Assembly (NCBI GenBank): GCA_026936325.1
Contig: JAPTHN010000003.1
Location: forward strand, 39,076,011 to 39,140,010
From: Platynereis dumerilii
Lineage: Eukaryota; Annelida; Polychaeta; Phyllodocida; Nereididae
Length of the DNA: 64,000 nt
Reading direction: 5' to 3'
Shown here: in pieces, positions 49,540-60,600 of the stretch
Position numbering within the stretch: position 1 is the stretch's first letter
How the letters are laid out: every line of letters starts with the position of its first letter
Program-made: the position numbers and the translations under genes
The notes under the pieces: generated by a model
Databases searched by the model: none
What the model was told of the DNA's origin: nothing
Seen by the model: only the letters and a program-made list of their open reading frames with translations

Positions 49540-50845
49540 AAACTTTTAACAGTGCATTACTAGCTTGCTGAAGGTCATTACCTGCTTTGGTTCACATAGC
49601 TAGCCATCAAAATATTTTCAAATTAGGCGGGTTGCATGTTTTATTAACCTTAAATATTCAATATAATCGACAAGGTGGCTAAATCTTCAATGAAACCTAT
49701 TTTTTTTTTTTAACGTATCAAATTTTGTCCTTTCTTCACTATTAACATATTTCAATTAATGGTCTATATTACATATAAAATTACATGAGAAAAGACACAG
49801 TATAACAACTTTTCTAGTGCATTACATTGTGTTGAGTTCCCAATGCCTGACCTTGATAGGGTAGAGCGAATAGACTAAAACAGTCAGGTGGGAGGAGGTG
49901 TAAGAGTTATTATTATAGGGCTTCATTCATGATGAAAAAAATCATTGGGGGCTCAGGAAGTTACATTTTTATAAAGCAGAGGCCAAAATACACATTCCAC
50001 TATTACTGAAAGCGAAGAAACTGTTTAGCCACTTTTGAACTTGCGCCTCATTGTTTTGACAGCGTCTCTTCAGACTCTTTTGAAATTGCACCTTGAAACC
50101 TTGAAACTTCATTATGAAGCTTTGCCGCTGGTGTGTCATCGTATCTCTTGACTGCAGGTCAAATGGCACTAAGTCAAAGAAGACCTCACCTGAGAGTTGC
50201 CTGGCCTCTGAACTGCAGGCCTTGGATCTTTGAGCTGCTGTCAACTGAAACAGTTGCACTTCAGCAGCAGCTGGGGGAGCTGGAAATAGTTCTGAACTTA
50301 TCAAATTGCAGTGTGTTGCCCAAGTATTGCAAGACATTATAAACTCTGCCTTTTGTTAAGACATTCCTATAATCAGAGAGAGTAACAGTGGGGGGCGGGG
50401 TAGAAAGGAAGCACCCCCCAACCGTTTTGGAAATACCAGGATTCAGATGAAAAGGCTAGAAAATTCAGGCCGTCGCTTTCCAAGTTCTTGTATTCACCAC
50501 GGGCGGGCTCATTTAAGCACTTCATAAAATATTAGTTATTTGCTTGTTTGTCATCAATTCTATGATTGTAACTCGTGTGATTCCTAAACATGAAGAGTAA
50601 CCAGGTTGTGTTTCATCATGGTATCAATCACAGATTATTAGGATTGTAAGGCACGACCTGTCAGCTGCCTTTACAAATCTTAAAAGACATTGGGAAAGGC
50701 AATGTCCTCATATCAGGTAAACACATTGAGAGAGGTGGCCTGCATATAGAATAAGAAGATGCAGACACAAACATGTATTTAAATGAAGCTAACGTCAAAG
50801 ACAAATTGTTGAGATGAAAGAGGATTAACTTGCCAATTATCATGA
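49540..50845. other. Upstream flank of IL-17 gene 1
   Basis: Apart from the unassigned frame at 49969-50337 nothing is recognised. It contains a T-run near 49700, a G-rich patch near 50390 and no conserved module blocks. Confidence 0.4.
49969..50337 (-). other. Unassigned 122-codon frame with a relative at 58.4 kb
   Basis: The frame encodes VQLFQLTAAQRSKACSSEAR followed by a Lys/Arg/Gln-rich stretch (FKVQFQKSLKRRCQN). A related sequence on the plus strand at about 58415-58690 reads VQPLQVTREQRSKVLSSDTR in the equivalent frame and then diverges. I do not recognise the family. It could be a remnant of an old duplicated gene or of a transposon. There are no flanking signals to define a gene. 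Confidence 0.25.
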
Positions 50846-51167
50846 AGCTGGGTGGCCAAGTGGTTAAGGTTCCCACCTGCTCCGCTTGCATGGGTTCGAA
50901 CCCCGGGTGGGGAACCCAAATTTTTCCATGTACCTTCATGAGCAAAATCCCAGCTGGATGTCGTTCGGATGAGACATTAAATTGGCGGCCCCTTGTATCA
51001 GTGTCTATGCTGGGCAAGTAAAAGATCCCTCACATGGGGTAAATGTGTAACATGTTGAGGACTCCCACTCTCTCTCCCATCTCATCAATCAACCCTCGTG
51101 AGTGCCCAGAACTGGGCTTAGAGGGCTGCACTTACATTATATCTATCTATCTATATAATATCTATCT
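50846..51167 (+). mobile_element. Full-length tRNA-derived SINE, second copy
   Basis: Box A TGGCCAAGTGG (50853-50863) and box B GGTTCGAACCC (50893-50903) are nearer the consensus than in the copy at 36780. The body matches that copy closely through CAGCTGGATGTCGTTCGGAT and CCCAGAACTGGGCTT. The tail is ATCT repeats. It lies between the two divergent IL-17 genes. Confidence 0.85.
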
Positions 51168-51856
51168 TAAATAGGCGAATTTGGGTGAACAAAGAGACAT
51201 TTTCCGCTGGAGTGAGACTTCCAACTCCAATATTAGCAACAACTGATTATTTGTAGACAATTTTCGCTGGAGTGAGACTTTCAACCGCAGTATTAACAGC
51301 AATTGATAATGTGCAATGTTTCCTTTCTTCGGAACTGTCCATATTATAGATAATTATGCAATACTCAGTTAGCCAAGGCTGGCAATTTTCTGTTACTTTA
51401 GAAAAAAGACAAAGCATTGATAACAGCTTGACATCCCCTCATATATGAATAATTGCTAATGACAAACACTGATTGTACATACTATAATAATACTTATTTC
51501 TCCTACACATTCTCAATACACCCTTGCTCACATCCTCCCATTGCAGGGTTCGTTTACACTTACCCTGCCAACAAGCACTGTGAAATGACAGAGTTCCATG
51601 AATATGCAAATCTTTTTACAGCTATTTTCCGGCGATTTTTCTAAAAAAAATACTTAAAACGAAAAACAAGACAACAGTGACAACAGTCAAATATTCATTC
51701 AGATGCTTTCAACATTGCCAAACTGTGAATTATGTCTTTCACGCCGGAGACTTGTTAATCTTTTAATGACTACTTCACTGAAACATAGCCCATGTGGTCA
51801 GGGAAGACTCATGCAGTCTACACTGAGAAGTGAGGGTGCTTGTTCCGGGCTGGGTT

Positions 51857-52271
51857 CATCATCCCAAGTCATACCATGACAAAATGGGCCATAACCTTTG
51901 CTAATTCATGAATACTTAATTAACTGACCTAGTTTTGGCTCAGCCAATCAGGGACTGTTACATCACAGTTTGAAATTGTTGCTTCTGTTTCACACTGTTA
52001 CAAATGGAGAAATTGTGTATTGTTGAAAGGTGCTATCACAGTTCCGAAAATTCCATTGAATTATGTATTTTCACAGTTCTGAAATGAAACTGTTTGAAAG
52101 TTTGCTTGTTTTACACTGTTTTTCTCAGTTGCCAGTAATCCTCTAAGTGACCATAATCGGACTAAATCTGCCTGCAAAATGCTTATGACATAAATAAGCA
52201 GCCAATCACAGAAGAGGTTGGAAATAGCAGAAAGCCCTGTCCATTTTAGCAGGGCTTGCGTGGGGAGGATG
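51857..52271 (-). mobile_element. 414-bp non-autonomous DNA element, copy 2
   Basis: This is the reverse complement of 28263-28676 with scattered differences. Ends are CATCATCCC and GGGAGGATG. Direct repeats GGGCTGGGTT flank it at 51847-51856 and 52271-52280. The last base is shared with the element end, so the target duplication is 9 or 10 bp. The length agrees with copy 1, so both appear complete. Confidence 0.85.
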
Positions 52272-52284
52272 GGCTGGGTTAAGG

Positions 52285-53500
52285 TAGCATGAGGTCCTAG
52301 GTTGACTTGCAATGTGAGTCCCCTTGCTGGATCTGACATGACACTGCGAATCACAGGGATAATTCTGTTGTGAGCTTAGCTATGTAATCCAAGCAAATCA
52401 GTTTTTTTAAAATTGTCATTAATGCCAATAAACAGACTGCTCTTTGCTTGATCACGAGACTTCTATCCAAAATTACTTGCATAGCAGCCAACAGTGCTAT
52501 AGTGCATTTTTTAACACAGTAGTCGGGAGACCAAATCGTCTCCAAATGGACATATGTGGTCTCCCAGTCATTGCCAAATTATCACTAGGACACCAATTTA
52601 TCAATTATTTCACATTTGCTTGTCTTTTTGAAACAGTGCAAAATATATAAATATTTTAAAACAGTGTCTTATTTATATCTCGCTTATTTTTTCTCCTTGA
52701 TTTTAAATTTATCGGTCAAACTTCTTTTGACTGAAATTGGCAAAACTCCTTAAATTAAGAGTTAGTTCAACAGTTCAAACTCTTTTTCGCAAGTATATTA
52801 GATATAGATGATTTTTTGGTACTTCAGCTGATTTTAGGCTTTCACGCATGGCAACGCAAAAATAACAGATTTCAAAAGTTTGTTCCATCGATCTTATAAT
52901 AAAAAATCGAGTGGTGGAATTGTGGAACATTATCATGAACGCTAAATTTACGGGCAGATAATCAAATTAACACCTCGGAAAATCAATGGTTTCTGAGTGA
53001 TTTTATATATAACTGCATGAAATCAGGGTAACGAAATTTAGGCAAATATATAGTTCACCTTCCAATAAAGTCTGCACATGGTGAAATCTTTGATTAGATT
53101 AACACTGGTCAATTCATGTAGTATAAAACGAAACATATTTTTTGTCGTAAAAAGTATCAAAATGATGATAAATCCATATTTACATTGTTATCCCGGAAAC
53201 ATATGAAATACTATGTAGTTTGATTGCATGCTGTAAGTACACTTCCAAAATATGTACTGATAATAAATTAACCAGTCATCGTTGTCATATGATTGATAAA
53301 CACTTAGTTTTTCCATTAGTTTCTAAAACCCACTCCGTCAAGTTACTGAAACGCGAGAGTTGCTCAAATCAATGTCAATGCTCTGGTCAATGCTGTTATA
53401 TTACTAAAAAATGAACTTTCACAATGGGATTAAACAGTGTTATATTCTGTACCCAAACAGTAGATTTTTTTTGAAAAGATAATAATATTTTATTTCCTCT
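52285..53500. other. Upstream flank of IL-17 gene 2
   Basis: AT-rich DNA without a recognised gene or repeat. Frames of 64-68 codons have no known motif. The last 20 bp hold the ETS-like motif of the gene 2 promoter. Confidence 0.4.
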
Positions 53501-53516
53501 TCCTGAAGGAATGCTG

Positions 53517-53524
53517 TATAAAAA
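53517..53524 (+). promoter_or_regulatory. TATA box of IL-17 gene 2
   Basis: TATAAAAA lies 71 bp before the start codon, preceded by CTCTTCCT (53497-53504) with a 12-bp gap. The spacing parallels gene 1 (9-bp gap; 69 bp to the start). Confidence 0.7.
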
Positions 53525-53594
53525 GGAGACCTCAACTTCCCTCGACACCAAACTGACTTCAGAGCTGACATTGGCTGCACTTCTATTCATCAAT

Positions 53595-54630
53595 ATGAGT
53601 TCTAATTCTGCTGTCAACATTGTTATGGTATGTTTTTTGTCTATTCAAATGAAAATCACTGAAGAAAGATAGTATTTTGCTTTTTAAAATTACTTTTTTT
53701 TATTTGACAAATCACTTAATGTATACACGGAATTAAAACTTTCAGAAAATATGATTATAGTATGCAATAGTAATTGAAAACACCGCTTGCATATTTATTT
53801 GCACTGTATACAAAATATTTTATATGTTTTCCTTGTATTCTTTTGTGCTGACTGAGTAAAACTAAATATTTGACTAATTCACAAATGTTTTTTTTACATT
53901 TCAGATCATGATTATAATCCTGCATGGGCTGGCTAATGTTTTAGGATCCCCTTTGCTGGGAACCAAGTTAAAAATCAAATCATTTAATACCAGCCGTGGA
54001 GGAAGTTATAATCTCAACAATGAAATTAATTACAATGTTACGTCAACAGAAATCTCAGAAGAAATCTCATCGCTGTCCAATTTCGGCATGTACAAAAAAA
54101 TTAAAGACAACAATGGACATTTACAGCGTGTATTTGTACCCCTGCCATTGGCAGATTATGACTTGGACTCACTGTCATTGGCTGGATCTGGTGGAGCACT
54201 GGTCCAAGCAGATTCCGGATCCGGGGCCGAAGATAAAGACAATGGAAGTACCCTTCGATCAAGTTCCTTATTTAGGAATCAGGGTGGCGATAATAAAGCT
54301 ATCCACCTATCCAACTCCGTACTGAAGACCGAGGATACAAATTTACTATTTAAGTCAAGTGGACTCTGTTACCTGGAATCCAATCCTGAATCTTCACACA
54401 TCAATGAAAGATCCATCTGCCCATGGCATTTGCAAAACGATTACGACCCAGACAGGATTCCTCAGAATATCATTCATGCCGAGTGTGACTGCAACCGACA
54501 GTGTCTTGATCTCAGACAAAGTGCACGATGCACTCCCCACTATTACTCATTTGACATCACTGTCAACAAAAATGGACACTTGAATACTCAGAAGATCTCT
54601 ATGCCAGTTTCCTGTATTTGTTCATTTTAA
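53595..54630 (+). CDS. IL-17 family cytokine, gene 2
   Basis: Exon 1 is 53595-53627 (11 codons) and exon 2 is 53905-54630, with a 277-bp phase-0 GT-AG intron. The protein is 252 residues. A strong signal peptide core (VNIVMIMIIILHGLANVLG, about 7-25) indicates secretion. Residues 110-160 hold three 17-residue repeats, weaker than in gene 1. The IL-17 domain (about 161-252) has cysteines 166, 183, 205, 207, 211, 220, 248 and 250, with the SICPW and terminal CIC motifs. The start is supported by a TATA box at the right distance and alignment with gene 1 (MSSNSAVNIVM and MFHSSTVNSVM). The domain is almost identical to gene 1, while the signal and pro-region differ more. Its partner is transcribed divergently 4.8 kb away. 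IL-17 identity is confident; the subfamily is not assigned. Confidence 0.92.
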
Positions 54631-54639
54631 TATTTATTT

Positions 54640-55710
54640 ATTCTTTTCAAGCGTTTTGTGTTATTTAAATTATTTAATTTATTGTGTTTTCCAAAATACT
54701 CCATTGTGTTATTAGTATGTTTATACATATCTGTTGGTAAGTAATGATGACATGATATGATATGATGTAAGATCGATGCAGCTCTCCGCCAAGATTATTG
54801 TCATTAAAACTTGTTTATTTGAATAATTTGTTTCGTTATTTTAATTTGGGGAATAACATAATTTACCTTAAACCCGTTTTACTATACAGGGTTTGTTAAC
54901 CTGCTGATATGTACAGTAGCTATTGCGAATGTTCCTTTGAGGCCATATCCCAATCCACGCCATGTTGTTCCTTATCACTCATTAGCAGCCACACTTACAA
55001 TTCAATGACAGTCGAAGAATGAAAAGTACTAACTTTCACCTGTTTGTGGCCATCAATTACCTCACAACGGGCACTATCTATCATGTCTTTGGAATGCACT
55101 GTTATTTTGTCATTAAGTAACTTATGACCTCAGTGGTGAAGCTGCGCCTCAGTAGGTGACTTGTTCTGATAGCTTTGAGAGTACAGGATATGACCTCACG
55201 AACTGCTGTGAGTCATAGAGAACAACATTGCATGAATGTGTTGGTCAAAATAAAACTGTAACAGTTGAGACTAACAATATGTGCATTCCAAAAGTGTGAA
55301 ATACTACAAAATGATGTGAAGTGTACATGTACAAACTTTTTGCAGTCTTCAATAATGCCCACATAATGAGTCTTGGCAGTCATAGGCCCAGAGAATATGC
55401 TGAAGTGTCAATGGCTGAATACATCCGTGACCTCACACAGAACACGTGATTTGAATGCTTTCCAATGCTAACTAACCTGTGGGGACTGCCATATGCATGA
55501 TGTCACAATCTAAGGTCACAAAAAAGTCACTTTCTACTGACTTTCTTGAAGAATAGTAATCTTCATGGATGGTATCATGATGCGGTAATCATACCGATGC
55601 TTTAATTGTGATGTTCTGTCCTGGAGACTGTCCACACATCACAGACTCATGGTCAGAAAGTTCATATGAAAAATATACTTGTAATAAATTGTAGCATACT
55701 GGCAATACAC
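54640..55710. other. 3' flank of IL-17 gene 2
   Basis: This holds the 3' UTR and non-coding DNA. A segment around 55080-55210 (CATTAAGTAACTTATGACCTCAG and GGATATGACCTCA) resembles parts of 61640-61720 and 63690-63720, so local duplications are present. No gene seen. Confidence 0.4.
54803..54808 (+). promoter_or_regulatory. Probable poly(A) signal ATTAAA of IL-17 gene 2
   Basis: The common variant ATTAAA occurs 173 bp after the stop codon, followed by a T/G-rich stretch (TTGTTTATTTG), which fits a cleavage site region. Confidence 0.45.
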
Positions 55711-56771
55711 CGAGTGCCAAGTTATTAGGCAGCGATGGCTTTTTGCCGTATCTCCAAAAGTATTTGGAATATTTTTATGTCCTTCACCCACAAGAGTGGG
55801 TTAGGGTAAAATATTATTCTGAGCAAATTTTGCCCAATTCCATTAACGCCGTCAGACGTCATAGCATTTATTACAGGTTTCGGGGGTGCCAAGTTATTAG
55901 GTACATTTGCATGTTGCATTAAAACATGGAATCCCAAATGAAAATAACCTGGATATATTCCCATTATTAATTTCCATAAAGTTATGCCATATTTGGAAGC
56001 TTTCATGCCTGCACTTGGAAGCAATCCACTTTATTCTGCTCCATTGGAATACCATTGAATTTACCTGAATTTTGACAAACAGAACCTCTCTCGGACTTAA
56101 AGTAAGTCATATCATTAAAAATATTGTTTTGTAGGTATTAACTTTGTGCTGCAGGAGTTTCAGCCAGATTGTAACTCGTCAACCAAGTCAACAGCAAATC
56201 AAAAAAATTATGATTTATCACATCCTATTTGAGATGTTATTCAAATGGGAGTTCATAATGGACATTTGACAAGTTTTTGAATTGCTCTGTATTTACATAC
56301 AAAGGCCAGAATTGGCTGAAATTGGCACAGGACAAAATCAATGGCATCAAATAAGACTCGGAGGAGTGTTTTTATTAAAATGACTTATTTCCGACTCAGG
56401 AGAAGCTTTGTTTATGGAATTTTAGCTAAATCCAATGAAATTCCAAGGGAGCAGACTGAAGTGGAATGCTTCCAAGTGCATAAATGAAAGCTTCCAAATA
56501 TGTTGTAACTTTATGGAAATTAATATTACGAATATATTCAGGCCATTATCATCCAAGATTTCAATTTTTTTTGCTATATTTGAATGCAACATGCAAATGT
56601 ACCTAATAACTTGGCACACCTAAAATCTCCAATAAATGCCATAACTTCTGACTGTGTTAACGGAATGGGACAAAAGTTGCTCAGAATGATGTTCGTGAAG
56701 GAAATAAAAATATTCCAAATACTTTTGGAGATATGGCAAAAAAACATCGCTACCTAATAATTTGGCACTCG
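55711..56771. mobile_element. Fold-back element with roughly 400-bp inverted arms
   Basis: It begins CGAGTGCCAAGTTATTAGGC and ends with the complement, CCTAATAATTTGGCACTCG. The arms stay complementary, with mismatches, from 55711 to about 56130 and from about 56368 to 56771. The terminal motif GTGCCAAGTTATTAGG recurs inside each arm (55886-55901 and, inverted, 56602-56617). The short centre has no coding capacity. The 99-codon minus frame over the left arm has no motif. A fold-back or non-autonomous DNA transposon is likely; the superfamily is unknown. Confidence 0.85.
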
Positions 56772-57579
56772 ATGCATATCCTGTAATTTGAAGTCAGTGC
56801 TACGCTTTTTAACACAAGGTAGTTCACACTTTTCAAATGCAGTTTTTTCTGCCATGTTATAAGCACATGTCAGGGAATGAATCATACCACTCACTGGTCA
56901 GGTTACATTCATCCTAATAACAAAATTAGCCCTCAGTTCAATGGAGAAGGTATTACCTGGAGTGGCATCATTTATGTTTTCCTACGGAGACTGATTCTTC
57001 AACATCTCTTCGTGATTTTCCCCATTTGCAAGCCTGGAAGCATTTGAAGCAATGCAGGTAACAGCTTATGCTCTTCAATCAAAACAAATTGTGATTGATA
57101 CCATTATGGAAGGCAACATGTTTACCCTTCATGCATACGAATTACATGAATTAAAATATTAAGGGATGACAAACAAGCAAATGAATGCTGCACGAGGTGA
57201 TTTAAAGACATTTACATGATGATGTCTTGTCGTAAAACAACTCCTCAGAACAGACCGTTAAGAGAAGATTCATGCATAACCACAGATTTTGAAACAAGAC
57301 ACTTCACTGCTCCTTTTTTTGTTAAATCATGCAGTTGTTCTCATAGGCGTACGGGATGGCTGTCTCGCGGGGGGGGGGGGCTGTGACTATTTTGGCCTGA
57401 AATTTTAACATGGCACGAATGTGACCAGGGCATGCAGTGGATCTGCCCAGATATTGGTCAGGATTTGAACTGATGAGCCATTTGCCCTGATGCCAGGGGA
57501 GGCTACAGCCCCCCTGACCCTTGCGAATTACACCCATGGTTGTTCTGAACGGAGTAACCTATGACTGCAACTTTCCCTT

Positions 57580-57677
57580 TCTACGGTCTGATCAATCAAG
57601 CTTCATGAGTTCCAAGAATTGGGTTTAGAGGGCTGCGCTTACTTTGTCTATCTGTATCTATCTATATCTATCTATGT
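57580..57677 (+). repeat. 3' fragment of the tRNA-derived SINE
   Basis: AATCAAGCTTCATGAGTTCC, then GGGTTTAGAGGGCTGCGCTT and a TATC/TATATC tail match the last third of the SINE at 36780-37116. The head is missing. Confidence 0.6.
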
Positions 57678-57738
57678 CAACTTCCTTTCCAATAATGACT
57701 CATATCAAATGGTTCATAAAAATCAAAATAACATTGTA

Positions 57739-57940
57739 GGGGGGGGGGCACATTGGGACGACTTTCACAACTCTAGGAAATATCTCTATTTTGATCATCA
57801 TGGAGCTCGAAAGTTTTCATGAATATCAACAATACATGCATTGTTGGGCTTAAATCAAAATCATTGGTAATACAGCTGCACCTACATTATTTTGCTCTAT
57901 CACAGTCAGACAGCAATCATCACTATCCCAATGAACCCAA
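57739..57940 (+). mobile_element. Partial, degraded copy of the GGGGGAACC-ended element
   Basis: GGGGGGGGGGCACATTGGGACG followed by a region similar to the first 200 bp of the copy at 62152 (CATGAATATCAACAA, CTGCACCTAC, CAGACAGCAATC, TCCCAATGAACCC). The second end is absent. Confidence 0.55.
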
Positions 57941-58093
57941 ATAAATTATGATGTACCTAATATCATAATTATTTACTAAGCAAACGCATCCTCTGGTATA
58001 AATAGTTGACAATTTCATTAGAGTTTTGAGGATATATTAAGCTGTCCCAATTGTGGTTATTTAAAAAATGCAGGTATCTCTCACTTCTGTTGC

Positions 58094-58287
58094 CAGTGGC
58101 GTCCCTATGGGGGGCACGGGGGGGGGCACAGGCCCCCCCATATTGGACCTGTGCCCCCCCAGGGCCACCCCATATGAACTTTCCAACTCTGGCTAAAATA
58201 TACTATTAGTATAGTGGATGCCCCCCCAGAGAATCGTGTGCCCCCCCAGGTTCCCCCCCGGCTCGAGACCCCCCAGTTACGCCACTG
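58094..58287. mobile_element. 194-bp hAT MITE with exact 8-bp target duplication
   Basis: It starts CAGTGGCGTCCCTA and ends AGTTACGCCACTG. Exact direct repeats TCTGTTGC lie at 58086-58093 and 58288-58295. The interior is rich in G- and C-runs and contains inverted GGCACAGGCCCCCCC/CCTGTGCCCCCCC-like sequences. No coding capacity. The perfect duplication indicates recent insertion. Confidence 0.9.
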
Positions 58288-58299
58288 TCTGTTGCTGCA

Positions 58300-59395
58300 A
58301 ATGTGTTCACAAAACATGGTAACGCAGTATGCTGCACTATGACCGCATACCTGAAAATAGATAAAGATGAAAAGGGTAAAGCTACAAATCAAACATGATC
58401 TATTTAATACTCACACAAAACTTGGGCAAGTGCAACCGCTTCAGGTGACAAGAGAACAAAGATCCAAGGTTTTAAGTTCAGACACCAGGTGTATAGGGTC
58501 GACTTCACTGCACAGTGCACATCCGAGCAAAAGTCAAGAAAAAACAACCACAAGCCCCAAGCGAAATCTAGCTCATACTGAAGTGTTAAGGTACAGTTTC
58601 AAAAGATCCAACAGGGACACTATCAAAATGAAGAGTCACTGGATCAGAGGCAGTCGAAGTGTTTGTCTTTGCCTGAGCACTGCATTATTTTGTAAAACGA
58701 AAAAAATCAGTCAATGTTTCATATTGTTATGAATTTTGGTTTACTTTTATTGATATACGTATACAGGCAGCTTGTTCGTGGCAGATGATGTTGTGGCTAA
58801 AGTCTGTATATGCACCCTTTCAAAAGTAGTGCACCCATTAGTTCTCTCCCTTTTCAACCAGGGCGGCATTCTGCCTTGGTCTTCTGAAGGCACACAATTA
58901 ACGTCATGAGCTTGAGTGAGATACAGTTTCAAGGGAAAGGATATAGATAATATGAGTCAGCGCATAGGCGCTCCGCATGCAACTAATTTTTTGGGGGGAG
59001 GAGCGACATTTGACAGAATTTTAAGATCTGCAGTGAAGAAATATCATTCTGAATGAAATTGCTTGGAAACCAATGATTTTCAATAATGTTTATTTTATCA
59101 TTTGCCCCAATTTTTTAGTCTTTTTGCCTGAATTATGAATTATCCTTCTGCTAATCTTGTCAGTCCTACAACAAATTCCCTAGTCTGAAAAGCCCAACTC
59201 TAAGTGAGCTCTGTTCCACATTATAGCTGTTTGCAGATTGGCTGTCCAAACAATTTCAAAATTTACTTTCAACTTGGTCTTGTGATGTAACTGGCTTAAA
59301 AATAATTTGTTTGTGTGTGGTCCCGCTATGCAGTTGATTCAGTGCTTTTCATATCTAGCAACATAGGTGACAGCAAACAAACAAATTTGACTTAT
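58300..59395. other. Non-coding stretch between the hAT MITE and the TIR element
   Basis: It contains the relative of the 49969-50337 frame (about 58415-58690, plus strand; 121 codons from 58367 with no known motif). Nothing else recognised. Confidence 0.4.
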
Positions 59396-60206
59396 GCCTA
59401 GTTCTCACGGAGACGTATCAGGCCTTCTTGTCGCGGCGCTTCTTGCTTTTCCAGGAAAGTGGGAGGTTCTTAAACTACACTCAACAATTCGGCGATGATA
59501 ATTTCGTCTACGGCGCATCTTAAACTTCCTCGCCAAAAGTTCCTAGAAATCACGTGACCGTTTGGTGAAGCAAGAACTTGCTTCACAAAAGATTCAACCG
59601 GTTGAATCTTTACGAAGCAAGAAGTGACGATGCAGAAGACCTGAAAGACCCCCAAAATGCTTGGGCGAAGGTAGAGACAGCTTGGGCGAAGGTAGAGGCA
59701 GCTTGGGCGAAGCTAGAGAGTGCTTGGGCGAGGCTATTTATCATTGAGTCAATACAACTTCGGCGACGAAACAGCACAACTCGCCGTCGCAAACAAGCTG
59801 TTGAAACGCCGAAACAGCTACTTGCCTCACCGTAACAGCTATTTGCTTGGGCGTAATTGAATATTTGGGCGAAGCAAGAGGATGCTAGGGCGAAGCAAGA
59901 GGATGCTAGGGCGAAGCAAGAGACTCCTTGGGCGAAGCTGTTTTAACATTGAAGCAATGGAACTTCACCGAGGCTCTTCACAACTCGCCGACACAACTCT
60001 CTTCCTCATTGGGGGTTGCCTCGTCAGTAATTACGAGCGATTCGGCGTAGAAAACGAGTGCCTCGTCATAATAGGATCCATCAACGACGATGTATAACCT
60101 CTAATTGATTATATAATTGTCCAAAAATGGCTTGAAACGCCGAAACTTGGCTTCCTGGCACCTGGACAGCTTCGCCGTCACTTAACCACTGTCGTGAGAA
60201 CTAAGC
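59396..60206 (+). mobile_element. GCCTAGTTC-ended TIR element, copy 2
   Basis: The left end GCCTAGTTCTCACG and right end CGTGAGAACTAAGC are inverted repeats with one change. It is 811 bp against 654 bp for copy 1. The extra length is partly more internal units: GCTTGGGCGAAGGTAGAGRCA-type repeats at about 59658-59735 and GGATGCTAGGGCGAAGCAA-type repeats at about 59877-59935. Frames rich in Ala-Trp-Ala-Lys read these units and are not genes. Confidence 0.8.
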
Positions 60207-60439
60207 ATTAAGGTATGTCATCAAATATGAAGATTTGGAGTCCAAAAGAAAACTGTCAATGATGTGGCAAAGCCAGTTTGCAAATAGAAAATAAGAAAAT
60301 GATTTTTTTTCCAGTCAACTGTGAATCTGCAAAGAGCTCTAGGTTATATATTGCTATTAAATACTGAGTAGTATCATTATCTTGCCTGAAATAATATATT
60401 ATGATTTGTTTTGAACAGAAGCATTGAACCCCTTATTTC

Positions 60440-60600
60440 ATGACAGAACTGTGTTCTAATACTTTTTTTTTTTTTTTTCTTATTAATCATCTTTATTGGC
60501 GTAGCAGTTCCAAAGATACGCAGGCATAAAACCCCGAGGGGCTTGTTAGCCTGGAAAACAGTTACAAAATAGGCATATAGCTTCAAACACACACAACAGA
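60440..60600 (-). mobile_element. Retroposon 3' end with poly(A) (plus-strand T-run)
   Basis: The minus strand reads AAGCCCCTCGGGGTTTTATG, then CCAATAAAGATGATTAATAA and an A-run (plus-strand T-run at 60461-60478). A CCCCTCGGGG hairpin followed by AATAAA and poly(A) is typical of a LINE or SINE 3' end. The body upstream was not identified. Confidence 0.5.

Noticed and set aside
55725-56024. 99-codon minus-strand frame
   Set aside because: Lies in one arm of the fold-back element, with no domain; the matching arm does not keep it open.
59578-59835. Ala-Trp-Ala-Lys repeat frame, and its minus-strand relatives at 59610-59792 and 32085-32312
   Set aside because: Reads the internal 21-bp units of the GCCTAGTTC-ended transposon; a repeat artefact.
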